Origin: Dendrolimus kikuchii
Taxonomy: Eukaryota; Arthropoda; Insecta; Lepidoptera; Lasiocampidae
DNA: 64,000 nucleotides
Assembly (NCBI GenBank): GCA_019925095.2
Contig: CM034409.1
Coordinates: 3,847,001-3,911,000, forward strand
Direction of reading: 5' to 3'
Both the position numbers and the translations under genes were made by a program. The stretch's first letter is position 1. Every line of letters begins with the position of its first letter. The notes below the pieces were generated by a model. That model worked only from the letters and a program-made list of their open reading frames with translations. It had not been told where the DNA came from and did no database searches. Positions 23,918 through 38,900 of the stretch are shown here, piece by piece.

Positions 23918-26900
23918 GTAAGTTTTGAACTTTATGTGCTCAACACAAGGCTTAATCTGTTTTGAATCTCTCTTCTTTCGAAGTCGACATAACAAACGGG
24001 GTATGAGGCGAGTTATAGGGGAGAGGAGGAGGGGGGGGGGGGGAGGATTAATTTTGAATGATTACAATTAGAATTTAATTTAAAGTTATCATCTCAAGCT
24101 ATAGTGTTATTGTTTAATTTTGTATGTATATAATATAATAGGAGTATTTATGTATATGTATACAAATATATAATGCGTATTGTAGTAGGTACATAATTAA
24201 GTATCACGGTTTACATTTATTAAATTATCTTATATATTCGACACACCTTCCATGATCAAATTGATCGTGTACCAGCAGAAGGTGTTGTCAGGAGCCTTAA
24301 GAACAGACGAGCGTGCATGACAAGAGTTATGAATGTCAAAGAAGCAAGTGAGGTGTGTAAGAATAAGCCTGAATGGCGCTCTGTTGTTCGTGCCTACCCC
24401 GCAAGGGAACTGAAACTGAACTGAAATTAATTAATTAATAAGCTAAATTATTTTACGAGTGCTGGATTAGCAACTAGCGAATTTAGTCGTCCTTCTTGCA
24501 CTCCATCCAAAGGTTGTCTGGAAGAAATCTCCATGGGCGATAAGACCACCGATTGTACTTGTTTAATAATGTTCTTGATTTTATGTAGCATTTTTGTACA
24601 ACACAGTAAATTCTATTGTATTGTTTTAAGAAATAAAAAATGGATTCCAGGTCACTGTCAGTGGGGAGCGTTCCCAAAACACTGGCCGCATTTCCACGCT
24701 GTACGACAATGCTAATGCGTTGTCCAAAATACAGGCCAGAATTAAATTAAATACAAAAATAACTTACTTTAGGCTTGCATTTGAGATAGTCTAAACTCTC
24801 TAAACAATAGCTAATATTAATATTTTCTTAAGTTTTCGCGACTTGTACACATAATAAGTTTTAACGGTTTTAAGCGCGGTAATTTTATTTGATTTTGGTT
24901 TTTTCCGACGTTTCGGCCACTTTTCAGTGGCCGTGATTTAATATTATATAAAATTATTAGAGCTAGGCATGTTTGCTGAAGAGTTTCTTGCGCCGCTTCT
25001 TCTCTTCAAGCCATAACATGTTGCGAAGCGGTAGTAAATTAGATTAGGCTCCCATAGATTAAATAATAACCATAAACAAAATTAGAATTAATAAGTTGGC
25101 GGTAGGCTAAATAAAACTTTAACAATACTCGTTGACACTTGACATCTTTGTCTTCCGTGATCACGGCCACTGAAGTGGCCGAAACGTCGGAACAACCAAA
25201 ATCAAATAAAATTACCGCGCTTAAAACCGTTAAAACGTAGTTTTATTAATAGCTAATATTATTATAGTACGTCCAAATAATGCTATGTAGATCCATTAAA
25301 ATGTTTACTCATAATAAAGCCATTGAACGTTGAACTTGGTGAAAGTGCCAGCTAATTACGCGACCAGCGGCCGGTGACGTTCACTTTGCTAAGAGCACTT
25401 GATGCGTGTAATGATTTGAGTGTGTTATATTATTGCCAGCTGATTCGATTCTTTTGTTTACTCTGTAGTGGAACACTTACAAGCCAATAGATGGCGCTGT
25501 GCAATAATTTCTAATTTCCAACAATAATTGATGAGCCTAGGCCTGCGAGGCACAGCAATTCCTTCGCTGGAAGATCTTGCTTTGAGACGGAGGAGCATTC
25601 CATCTCGCTCCTCCACCCAGTCGGGACGACACCCTTAAAACTCCTTGTATTGTATGACCAACTGACCATTGCCCACTTTGCTGGGATTCATTTAAAAAAA
25701 ATACTAATTATAATCAAATATAGCCTGTGTCACTCAGGAATAATGTAGCTGTCTACTGCTGAAAGAATTTTCAAAATCGGTTCTGTAGTTCAAGAGATTA
25801 CTTCTTACAAAGACACTAACAAATTTTACCTCTTTATAATATTAGTATAGATATAAACTATAATTAGGATTCCGTAGTAATTTTAGCAAAAATCGAACCT
25901 AACGGAGAAATGATACAATTTCCTCTGACCGGGCGGCCTCTCGTAACAGGCAACAATACAACCCACAGCCAGGTGGTAGAGCATTTGCTCAATTGGATGG
26001 CTACCAGTCCTGGTCTAGAGTATACCGCCATAACAACTTTGAGTTCCGTTCCGGTATTAGTGGTCAGATTTCAGTCTCCCTTTAGAGAGTGGCAACACAT
26101 TGATAGCACATTTGGTGTTACAAATGTCCATCGGCGATGGTGACCGCTTTCCATCAGGTGGACCGTCTACCTGTCTGCTGAACTCACACAAAAAAAAAAT
26201 ATTTGTAGCAGCAGAAGTAGAGGTTCTTTTGTCTGTCTTTCCCGATACTTATAACCTGGGCGTCTTCAAGTCTCGTGTGAATATGGACCTTCTTGATAAG
26301 CATGCACCACCCTAGACCATACCTTCGCTCCACATAAGGCAAAATTGTGGTCAAACGCGAACCTCTACTACAATAAAAAAAATGGTTAAATGATACTTCA
26401 GATGGCAGACAGTAGTATTCACTTTCGAGTGCTGATGTGAACTGAAGTAATTTATTTTGGAAACGGTAACCTTAAGTACAAATATTAACAAGTCGTACAG
26501 CTAGTACAATATATAGCACAATGTGTGAGCGGGACGGATGATGTGCGAGCGAGATAGAGCAACTATTACTATGTGCGCTCCCGCATTGCGCTAGCCGGGC
26601 CAATCACGATCTCTCCACGTCCCCGCGCCAGAATGCCACAAGACACTGCCCCCCATAGGATAGACTAGGCGTGTTGCTGGGAAGTTTCTTTCGCCGTTTT
26701 TTCTCTCCCAGCCATAACACGTTGGGAAACGGCAGTAAGATAGTGTAGACCGCCTCGAACCGCCGATCCCGGTCCGTCGGGATCCTTCTCCTCGGACTTT
26801 ATATTACCCGTCGCCCGTTCTAAATTAGTACATTGTATCGCCCTCTTGTCGGCATTGTTAAATTCATCCCTCTTTCATGGCAACAATCCAGCAAAGTTAA

Positions 26901-29900
26901 TTAATGCCCCCTAAGGAGCTCCTTCGAGCAAGATGTTGCCGGGCTCGAGCGCCTTTCGCGAAGGCGCTGGCCAGAAGACCCCGGTAAAGTGCGAGATCTT
27001 CGGACCAACAACATAAAGTCAAGTCAAATAAAAAAGCGCTAGCCACACTAGCCAGTAGTTCGTTGCCCACTGCGATGACAAGACGTATAATGTACCATAG
27101 GTTAATATCTGATTTGTTAAATATTTCCAGAGTTCGCCCGCCGCCCTACAGACAGATAGCAACCGAATGCCCAGGCGCGGATTCCTCGAAGCCTCACGTG
27201 TCAGCGCACAATCTTTGCGGCGATCTGAACCGGGGGCTGATACCAAAGAATCCGATGGGCCAAGCAGTCAATGGAGAGCCTTATCCTTTGTAAGTTAGAT
27301 AACATTAGTCCCCAAAATGTGTATTATGCTTGCAGGAACAAACAAGGAATACTAATTCTTACAGAATGACTAAACAGGTATACAATGCAAAAGTGGATGG
27401 ATGCAGAAGTCGTGGAAGGCCACGACACACCTTCCATGATCAAATTGATCGTGTACTAGCAGAAGGTGATGTCAGAAGCCTTAAGAACAGACGAGCTTGC
27501 ATGACAAGAGTTATGAATGTCAAAGAGGCAAGTGAGGTGTGTAAGAATAAGCCTAAATGGCACTCTGTTGTTCGTGCCTACCCCGCGAGGGAACTGGCGT
27601 GAAGTTATGTATGTATGTACTAATTCTTACGGTGACACGGCCTGTCGTAAGAGGCGACAAAACGAGAACGACGCATAGCCAGGTGGTAGGCATTTGCATA
27701 TCTGGATGACTACCACTTCAGCAGCCCAATTCTGCTATTTCAAAACCTTGGCTTTGCGAAAATATTCAAAGTACGATTCCTTTACGATAGTGTCAAAAAT
27801 TCGTATTCTACTAAATTCACAATATCACATAATATAAAAACACTTCGTTTAAAATAACCGACTTCAAAAAGAGCTATTTTTAATTATAATATCTTATTTT
27901 TATATATTATATCTAAAACATCTTGAAGTCGGTGCGAAGTAAAACATAAAAATTACTACATTTTGAAAATTACTAAGCACTGTTGAATTTTGAGGGGACC
28001 AAATGGCAACTATTCCGCATCAAACTAAAGAAGAATCACGTAAATCATAAATCTCAACGTAATCGGTGTACATACATAAAAAAAAAGATTGCGACGAATT
28101 GAGAACCTCCTCCTTTTTTTGAAGTCGGTTAAAAAGTCATTATAAATTAAAATGAAATTTAACCTATGTTCAAAGTTGGAACAAATCCAAATCGCTGCAG
28201 CAGTTTTTCCGTGAAAACGTAACAAACAGACGGACAAAGCTACTTTCGCAACTTATGATATTACTAGAGTTTACCCCGCGGCTGCGCCGCGGGTCAACCT
28301 CTAGTGCGTGTCTCTTGTTTAAAGAGCAAGTAGTACAGGTTACATTGTTTTATTTTTTTATGTATTTGCCCCCGAAAGATTCACTTAATTTTATATCACA
28401 AACTATACCACCCCCAACTATATGTAAACTACATAAATGACAAAACTTGAGAAAAATGACAAAATAGATAACATGTTCATTCTCGGCATCAAAAATTATA
28501 TATGTACCGAGTTTCAGCCAAATCGGTCCAATAGTCTTTCCATAAAGGGATAACAAACAAAAAGACAAATATTTCCCGGATATAAAAAATATCCTATGTT
28601 CATTCTCGGCATCACAGTTTCAGCCAAATCGGTCCAGTAGTTTTTCCGTGAAAACGGACAAATATAGAGTTACTTTCGGATACTATAATATTAATAGGGA
28701 CATTAAATATTAATAGGGATAGGGGTTAATTTTTATTATACCTATAAACTTGAGAAATGATTAGTTTCTCACTAACACTTTCATTTTAGTTTTATTTTTG
28801 GAATAAAAAGTATGGCCAAAGTGACCAAAATGGCCTAAATGGCCCAAAATTACCGAATTGACTGAAATGGCCAAAATGACCAAAAAGGCCAAAATGATCA
28901 AAAAGGCCAAAATGACCGACATGGCCAAAATGATCAAAAAGGCCAAAATGACCGACATGGCCAAAATGATTAAAAAGGCCAAAAAGGCCAAAATTACTAA
29001 AATGCCCAAAATTACCAAAATTTTTGGAATGATCAAAATGGCCAAAGTGACCAAAATGGCCTAAATGGCCCAAAATTACCGAATTGACTGAAATGGCCAA
29101 AATGACCAAAAAGGCCAAAATGACCAAAAAGGCCAAAATGACCAACATGGCGAAAATCACCAAAAAGGCCAAAATGACTGAAATGACCAAAAAGGCCAAA
29201 TGACCGAAATGACCAAAATGACCAAAATGGCCACAATAACCGAAATGGCTAAAATGAACAAAAAGGCCAAAATGACTGAAATGACCAAAAAGGCCTAATA
29301 ACCGAAATGGCCAAAATGAGCAAAATGGCCAAAATAACCGAAATGGCTAAAATGACCAAAATTGCCAAATTAACCAAAATAAATAAAATGGCCTAAACGG
29401 CCAAAATGACCGAAAAGGCCAAGATGAAAAGTATCCCATGTCCACCCTCGGTATTTAATTCACATACGTACCGAATTTCAGCTAAATCGGCCCATTAGTT
29501 TTTCTGTAAAAGCATAACAAACAAACAGACAAATAAAGGGAAAAACACATGAGTGTTTTTGTCATTAATGTCTTAATATATTATGATTCTAAACTTATAT
29601 AAAAAAATTGACAATATAAATACATTTAGTATCTCAATATATTATTTATGAAATTTTAGGAACATAATATTAAGACATTAATGAGTGCTTTTCCCTTAAA
29701 AACAGAAAATACCTAAAATTAAGTTGGCGTAGTATCCTTGGATGTGCTTTTAGCAGGGATGGAAGGTACACCACTGATATAGAAAGAAGAGTGAATTTTT
29801 TTATTTATTTTTTTTATTGCAGGAGTTCAACAGACAGGCAGACGGCCCACTTGATGGACCATCGTCTATGGACATTTGCAACACCAAAGGTGCTACAAAT

Positions 29901-32900
29901 GCGTTGCGGCTCTCTTAAGGGAGACTGGAACCTGGTCACTAATGCCGGAACACAACTCAAAGTTGTTATGGCGGCATGCTCTAGACCAGGGGTGGTAGCC
30001 ATCCAGTCGGGCAAATGCCCTACTACCTGGCTGTGGGTTGTTTAGTTGCCTCTTACGATAGGCCGCCCGGCCGCAGGAAATTGTATTCTTTCTCCGTTCC
30101 TGCACAGATGTAATATGGCTAAACAGCGATTACTTTATTTTAACTGTCGGTTCGTCTAGCAGTTACGACATGGCAAATAAACTCAATTTCGCAAATACAA
30201 TATTAGTTACGATTCTAGATCACTAGATGTCACACTTTGGAAAATAAATCACGCTATGGTTTGATTTTTCGTACCTCACATTAGTCATGACAAATAAGTG
30301 TCTTAAAGTCACTAGATACGGCTAAAAACCGTAGTATATTTTTGAGCAAGTGCTTAATAAGGGTATTTTTGGCTCTTTTTATTGTCACTTGTTAATATAT
30401 TGTTTACTAGCTTCTGCCGACTGCCCGCGACTTCGTTCGTTCGCGTGGAATATTTAAAAAAAAATCAGTTAAAAAAAATCCCCCGATTTTAAAACATTCT
30501 TCATTGGTGCTCCGCTCCTATTTGTCTTAGCGTGATGATATATCGCCTATAGCCTTCCTAAGATTAGTAGTTCCTAAGATTAGCGCGTTCAAACAAATAA
30601 ACTCTTCAGCTTTATATATTAGTATAAGAAGTATAAGATTTGTTCATTGTTCAAAAAGGCTTCTGCTTCTGAGGGTTAGTGTGTTGTAGAGATGAGTTAT
30701 AACAATTAACAAGTCAACTTAAATATCTGTTACTCCTGTTACTGTTATCCAAAAATAACAGCATTGATTATCTGTTATTTACTTGTTATTGGAACGAAGT
30801 TCTATTACGCGGCTTGCGGTGCATACAGCATACCTACTGTTGCCAACTTAGGGCTTTTAGTGTTAGATTTTTATCTCTATGTACCATCTATGTACACACT
30901 TATTTTTAGCGCTTAGCACTTAATTGAGTGCTTTTTTCAATTCCGTAACTTCACTGAAATATCGACGTGTATTGCAATATTATCGTCAAAAGACCAAGTG
31001 TTTATAATAAAGTAAACTAAAAAAGTATCTAGTCTTATTACTTTATTTTCAGCGCTTTTTCCAAATCCTCGCACGTTTTCTCTAAGGAAAGTTGGTAACA
31101 CAAAAGCCGCGTCCGATTCTGGGCGTGTGCACATTGTCTCCGGACGCGTCCCTTAATGTGTGCGCATCGTAAATGCTTTCTTTACATTCTGTTACCTTAT
31201 AAATATTAGGTGCGTCTCGTTTTAGCCCATATAAATCCTTGAAGTGTAAATGAGACACTGATATATGCATCTCTTTTTAGCTTAATTATGATAGACAGAT
31301 AGAACGAAAGAACAATAATAATTAATAGAACAGTTAAAAGACGTAAATTTAACATTTATTTAACTATGATTTGTTATGTGCCTGTTATCGAGAGAACAGG
31401 TATTGTGTTCTAGAAATAACGAATGTTATCTGTTGTCTGTGAATATCTGTTATTAGTATCTGTTATAAATATGCCTCACGCCTACTCAGGGGGAATACAT
31501 TTCATATCATGCTGAGTCCCTCTCGGCTGTGCATAAACTTAAATCTAGACAATTGATATGGATACATTTGCATTAGAACAATGGACCGTGCGCATGGTTT
31601 TTAAGCGTCGAAGCTTACACGTTATTGGAGTTTTTGGCGGGAACTGAAAGGAGACCTTGTGCTGTGAAGTTTTATTTTCTAAAAATGTGTAAAATTACTC
31701 TAAAATGAACAATAGTTGTAGGATATTGATGGTTTTTGAGTAGTAATTATGTGTTTTTGCGAGAAATGTGAACTTTATAGTCAAATGGGGCCTTTCGAGT
31801 TTTCACAAGAACTCCGTTGAATGGCGTTAGTTCTAGCCTACAATACAACTGCGCGACTATTATACGAAGACTTAAACATCAGAATTGGCTGTATGGACTA
31901 AAGATTCCTTTGCCTGCCTTTGTGGCGAATACAACTACTACTTACACGTTGTTTTTGTTTCAGTGAACTAATACGGAATCAAACCCTTCGCTTTCTCTCC
32001 AAGACCTTACCGGTGCTGCGGGCGGATGACACGCTGCCAAGAGTGAAACACATAACCGCTTCAGAACAAGCAGAGTTTCAGCATAATAGGTAATTCAAAA
32101 TGTTGTATTTATCTTTCCTATTGAGGCATAGTGTGTATTGTTTCTATCCTTGCAGGAACGGAGAAAGAATACAATTTCCTGCGGCCGGTCGGCCTGTCGT
32201 AAGAGGCGATTAAACAACCCACAGCCAGGTGGTAGGGCATTTGCCCGACTGGATGGCTACCACCCCTGGTCTAGAGCATGCCGCCATAACAACGTTGAGT
32301 TGTGTTCCGGCATTAGTGACCAGGTTCCAGACTCCCTTAAGAGAGCAGCAGCGCATTTGTAGCACTTTTGGTGTTGCAAATGTCCATAGGCAATGGTAAC
32401 CGCTTTTCATTCAGTGGGCCGTCTGCCTGTCTGCTGAACTCCTGCAATAAAAAAAATAAAAAAAATATTGTCGTCGGTTATCCATTGAGCGGTGTATGAG
32501 GAATGAAAGATAGTCTTTATCGTACACTTCTAATCACACACTCATGTTATTTACAGATCAGAAGGATTTGTGTTTAGATGAGGGCAAGCAGCAAGCGCGA
32601 GAACTGAATTTTGTACACGACGCGTGTGTCGAACTGTCCCGAACTATAGTCAGTGTTGCCAGATGACCATATCAATTTACCCCCAAACTTTTTTTCGAAA
32701 ACCCCAAAAAAAAGTTTTTTGGAAAAAAAACCCTCTAAAACAGTTTTTACTTATTTTAAAGGAGAAATAAAAAAGCATAGCCACCGTCGGGGCGAAAACG
32801 TCACTAATGACGTTATGATTTTCGCTCACGCAGTGCTCACTCTTTATATATACAATGAACTCTTTGGCGCTCACAACGAACCGTGTCAATATGTGGGTCG

Positions 32901-35900
32901 AATAACCGTTCCACTTGAGTTTACGATTGCGACGCCGGCGAACAAGTGGAACGGGAAAAATCGCGGTTGTGAACGTGGTCGTTGTCTCTATTGGAATGTA
33001 GCTTATACGTATACGAGTAGAGATGATAAATAAATAACATAAGTAACGAACGAAAGAATGAATTGAATTATTGTGCGGTAAAAGGGTACGCACCTTGCAC
33101 AAATTTGTCGTGTCTTTCGATAGCTATGAGCAGGCACCAGTATAAACACTCACATCTTCTAAGTTTAATATATTAAAGTTATACACGTCGCGGCACGGAT
33201 GGATTGATTTTGAGATTATATTTTTGAGTAGAAACTTTTAGTACGCGGATTTGGCAACTTCTCGTTTTTGGCGGGAAAAGGGTAGAGGGGGGAGATTTTG
33301 GGTATGGAATGGGAAGGAATGAACGAATGGAATGAATGGCGCGTACAATTATTAAAATGAACGATTGAATTGAAGTATGATTCACTAGTAGAATATAATT
33401 GTAAGATAAAGTAGTAGCACTATATTATATCTTAGATATAACAATTGTAATGATGAGAATTGTGTTTGTGGATGAATTAATGGTACTTAAAAAAGCTCCA
33501 AAATTTCTCTCAACATAATTTTTTCCCCTGAAAATCCCCCAAAGAATCTTTACCCCTGAATCTCGCCCTGCCCAAAGTCGAGAAAATCCGCGAATTCAGG
33601 GAATCCTCCCATCTGGTAACACTGACTGTCGTTCGATTCTTGTGCTAGTGATTTCGCGCTAAGAGAATGTGGCGGGAACATTGAGCCCGCGCTGTCATAA
33701 AACGGCGCACTGTTTTGCATGCGACACAGATTAATATTAGCTTCGCACTTGCTTATAATGTTACGTGCAGGGATGGAGAAATAATACAATTTCCTGCGGC
33801 TGGGCGGCCTGTCTTACAATGTTACCCTTTTATATGTTCACTAATGTCAGGATCGCATTCTTCGAACGGCTGAAGTACAGTAGTGCATGTTTTCTAGCCA
33901 GTATTAAAACCAGCACCCTTTGAATTTGGGACGGGAGTATGCAAACCTCTAAACCACTAGTTAAAACTTTAAAATAAAGCCATCAATTTACTACCTTACA
34001 CACACATTGGAGCCGGGGCGTAGCTAGCGCCGCATCAACCGTATCAATGATACGGGGCCTCCAGGCTACAGGGGCCCCTAAAGTGTGTAAGCAAAAATTC
34101 TTAAAATGTTATCAACGATCTTTCATAGATTAATAACATTTTTGAGAATAACTGCTGGGCCAACAGAAACGGCTATCAGACTTGTCATTGTTGTCTATAG
34201 AGGCAGAAAATCTAGAAAAACTGAAATCGTCTTCAGCTATGGATGATTTGATAAATAAGCTTGCCGAAAAAAAGGCTAGAAAAGTGTATTTTTATCTAAA
34301 TTGTTTGTCTAACTTAGCTCCTAAGAGCATTGAGTATAAGAAGTAACTTATAATCCATATATAATTATTTTAATTCAATTCGAACATTTTATTTCTTTTA
34401 TAAAAAACTTGACCCAGTCCTTTGGGCCCCCCTAAACACATTTGATACAGGGCCCGTCTAAGGCAAGCTACGCCACTGCATTGGAAGTACCTTTAGTATT
34501 GCAAATGTTAGGCGATGGCAATTACTCTCCTATTATATTAATGTACTCTGCGGTAATCACTCTCCATCATTCATAGAGTTATGTGTTAAAATGATAAAAA
34601 CAGTAGTAGCTAGAAATAAGGATGTATAAATAACTGCTTGTATATATATTTTAAATATGTAATACAAGAAGTTGAATTAACTGTAAAATAAGAAAAGAAA
34701 ACCAAAATAGTGTAGAAATAAAGATATAAATAAATATAGAATAAGTAACAAGAAAATAAGTAACAAAGTAATAAATAAACAAATAAGTAGTAATGTACAA
34801 GACCCGATTGTAGTAGAAGGTAAAATAAAATAGGAACAAGAAAACTGTAATAGATAATAAGAACAAAATTGTAAGTAAAACAGCACAAAAATAGAATAAG
34901 AATATAAAACACAATAGTAATAAGATATATGTAATAGAATTAAGAGTTTATTAAATAAATAAAGCAAAAAAGATAAAAAAAAAGAAATAAAGATACAAAA
35001 AACACAAAAAAGAAAGACATAACCCTGACATATCAAGTTCGTCAGGATGGAGGAGAATAAATAAAAAAAACACTCCATCAGGCGAGCCATCAGCCTGTCT
35101 GTTGTATTCCAACAATTAAAAAAACTTCAACGGACAAGTGGAAAAACGAATCGCAACAAAATTGTAACTTGAAGTTTTACGGGCAGGTTTTCAAATTGGA
35201 CAAGTAAATTAACAATCTGCCCGTAATACTTCAAGTTAAAATTTTGTTACGATTCGTTTTTCCACTTGTCCGTTGAAATTTCACTTCTACTGTGTCCCAG
35301 CACACATTTCGATTTTTCGCAGGTTTTTTGCAAATTATGATTTGGTTAGGTTAGGTACATTTTAATGAATGCATTTTTTACTTAAACATATTTTATTTTA
35401 TCAAACAAAAAAAATAATTCGATTCGGAACCAAAAAACGCATCCATAGTCTACTCTAAAATTATGCCGCCCCTCCACGCGGCCGTAACGCTTTTTCGTGA
35501 CAGATAAATCCTAAGACCCCCCTGTCTATATAGAAGTTTCACTTCAAAAATAATCTAAACATAATTATGTTGTTTATATTCCCCAGGCTCGAAGAGAGAA
35601 GCAAGAGATCAGTGTCAGAAGCTGATAGCAAGGTGATCCCAAACTCGGACGCCATACCTTCGCACGCGTTGGAGATGGAACATCGTAGTGCCGACTCCCC
35701 CAGGGAGAGCAGGAAGTTCTGCGACGGCGGCGGCGTGTAAGTACACTTTACTTACATTAAGACGGAAGCACTACAAATTTGTTGCCGAACTGTCACACAC
35801 GGCTAATTGGGAAGCACCACAAATTTGTGGTCAAATACAGATAATTGAAACGAACGTTGAACTGATGCTTTCTCCCTCTAACTACATAGAATTTGTATTA

Positions 35901-38900
35901 GAGTAAAAGAGACGATATAATTCTTTTGGTTTTGGAGCGACAATTTTGATGGCAGCCGGCAGCTTTTGGATTATTTTTTATTAAACTTCGCCCTTAAAGA
36001 AGGTTAAAAAGGTACGTAAGGTATTGAAGAATATTTCAATGACTAAACTGCATTTGCAAAGCAGCTCGCACCAATGTTGCATATAGAGTGAGATCCCAGT
36101 CACTCCAGACATACGTGATTTAGCTCTCGCGCTTCCTTACACAGCGGAATTCTTAACGAGTCTGGGAAGATGTTTGGCCCGTCAGATCTGTCTGGCTCAT
36201 TGGAAAATATTTTAAAATATTACTTGATAAGTAGTGTAGTATATAGTGTAGTGTATATGATAGTAGTAGTAGAAGTGTCTGTCAACTGTATATCTTTGTT
36301 TATAACAATATCATATATGACATAGGTAAAAACTAGCCTTGCTACTTTGACGTAAGTAGCATGGTTTTTTTCCACCTTTGCTACCTGCTACCTGAAAAAC
36401 GACCCCGCTTTCAGCTTAGCGAGTATCCATTCCTTTCTAAGCTTATGTTAAACTACCGATTTCTAAATTTAAAAATTTCATCTTTCCTAAAATCACATAA
36501 GTCTGGGGTGACTGGGATCTTGGACTAATACTATACTAGAGGGCCTGGCAGACGTTGTCACGCTCTGAAAATTAAGAATCTAGATGGGATAAGTTTGGGG
36601 ATAGCCTTATATAAAGATTATCCCAGAAAGTAGGATAGGGTTTTATTTAGTGATTTGCCATTTTCATTATTTTGGTCGGTGTGGTATATGTGGTCGGTGT
36701 GGTGTGTGTGGTATATGTGGTCGGTGTGGTATAATATGTGGTCGGTTTGGTATATGTGGTCGGTTTGGTATATGTGGTCGGTTTGGTATATGTGGTCGGT
36801 GTGGTATATGTGGTCGGTGTGGTATATGTGGTCGGTGTGGTATATGTGGTCGGTTTGGTATATGTGGTCGGTTTGGTATATGTGGTCGGTGTGGTATATG
36901 TGGTCGGTGTGGTATATGTGGTCGGTGTGGTATATGTGGTCGGTGTGGTATATGTGGTCGGTGTGGTATATGTGGCCGGTGTTGTCGATGTGGTCAATGT
37001 GGTGGATGTGATTGATGTGGTCCATGTGCTCGATTTGGTTGACGTGGTCGATGTGGTCTATGTAGTCGGTGTGGTCGATGTGGTCGATGTGATCAATATG
37101 GTGGATGTGATCGATGTGGTCCATGTGCTCGTTTTGATCCATGTGCTCGATTTGGTCCATGTGCTCAATTTGGTTGACGTGGTCGGTGTGGTCCATGTGC
37201 TCGATTTGGTCGATGTGGTCAATGTGGTGGATGTGGTCGATGTGCTCGATTTGGTAATTTTGGTATACATATGTAGTTTTAATACCGAAAATTGGCATAG
37301 ATACTTTTCATCTGGGAGATGGGATAGTTTGCGATATAAAATGAAGTGAATCCTCCGGGACAAATTTCTATAAATTTAGCAATGTAACCTTGTTGTAACC
37401 TGCTTAAACAAGAGGCATCCATGAGAGGTATTCAAACTCTAGTTATAATTGCTCAGAAGTAGTGTTATTATAAAAAAACCATTTATTAACCATAAAATTA
37501 AATATACCTAAGGATAATGTATGTGCTATTTTGGTGTAACATAAGTAGTTTTAATACCGAAAATTTGGCATAGATACTTTTCATCCGGGAGATGGGATAG
37601 TTTGCGATATAAAATGAAGTGAATCTTCCGGGGCAAATAACGATTACCTCGATATAAAATTTATTAAGAAATCCTCTTGAACCGGTCATAAGTTAATAAC
37701 AAGAATTCATGTCTCGTCAGGTTCAATCATATTCGTTTACCGTAAGACAATCCAGGAATTAAAACTTTCGTAATAAATTAATAAGGTTTAGAGTTTAGTT
37801 CTAAAGTTAATAAATATTAAAGTGCATTTATTGATTGTTTTCCTTTTTAAGTTTTGTTTATATTTTTAAGAGCCGTTTTTTTAATAACATAAAAGTTATT
37901 AGTCAAATAAATTATAACCTGACTAGATTAAAAAATGAAACAATTAACTATTTTATTCATGCAACTGTCATTTTGTTTTCCCGTATTGTATTTAACCTTA
38001 TGAAAAACTTTTATCTGGTGTTTGAAAAATCGGCCCTAAAACAAATCTTAGTCAACTAACCTCTATATAACAAACCTCACTGTAACTGTAAACTGTAATT
38101 TTCTAATCTACTTCAGATTTGTTATATCAAGGTTACACTGTATTATAAATACGAAAGTGAGTTTGTTTGTTTGTTACGCTTTCAACGCCTTAACGGGCTA
38201 ACTAAATGGAATTCGCTATATCGCTCACGCATAACGTGGATGTACGTTCCATGTGGCTCATGTCTTAAATTATCTACTATCGCGAGGAAACCTAGCGAGA
38301 TTATCTATGTGTGAAACTCGCCAACCCACCTCGCCCGAACTAGCAGTGGAACGCTAATATTATAATAAGTTTGACTTATCTGCTAACTAACCAATATTAT
38401 GTATTAAATTTTCACGTTTTTAATTTTCTTAAATCCGACATGACCGTGTCAAAAGCATCCGGCCTTGTTCCGTCCAAAAGCTTCACGCGTTTGTCTTTTT
38501 CCATCTGAAAAAATACAAATTGAAGGTACTCTTTATTTTTCTGGCGATTACACTGCAGTATTGTGTAGCGACATATAGCCTACGACTTCCTCTCAAATAT
38601 CTATCTATATATAAAAATCGATTGCTGTTCGTTAGTCTCGCTAAAACTCGAGAACGGCTGGACTGATTTGGCTAATTTTGGTTTTGAATTATTTGTGGAA
38701 GTCCTAAAAATAATCTAATCCTAAAAATAGTCCTAAAAAATGCTTGGAATATAGTAAAAACAACAATTTCGCTTTCCCTTAGAAGCGATTTCTACCTGTC
38801 AAACATTTGATGTTCGTCCCGTCGTTCAGAAATCAACGTTTTTTATTTATTGATTCTGAGGCGGTACAAAATTTACCGGGCAAGCTAGTCTATACATATA

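Noticed and set aside
28761..29236. GHFGLF-type repetitive open frames
   Set aside because: Minisatellite artefact in Helitron-derived sequence.
34610..35090. Hydrophobic Leu/Phe/Tyr-rich - strand frames that look like membrane proteins
   Set aside because: Low-complexity AATAAGTA DNA with no conserved pattern.
36672..36978. Regular direct repeats resembling a CRISPR array
   Set aside because: The units are contiguous with no unique spacers, and this is eukaryotic DNA.
36618..37349. Long open frames on both strands (up to 226 codons) with HIYHTD or VVYVVG repeats
   Set aside because: They are produced by a 9/18 bp minisatellite whose period is a multiple of three; every frame without a stop in the unit stays open. 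No start context, no flanking exon.
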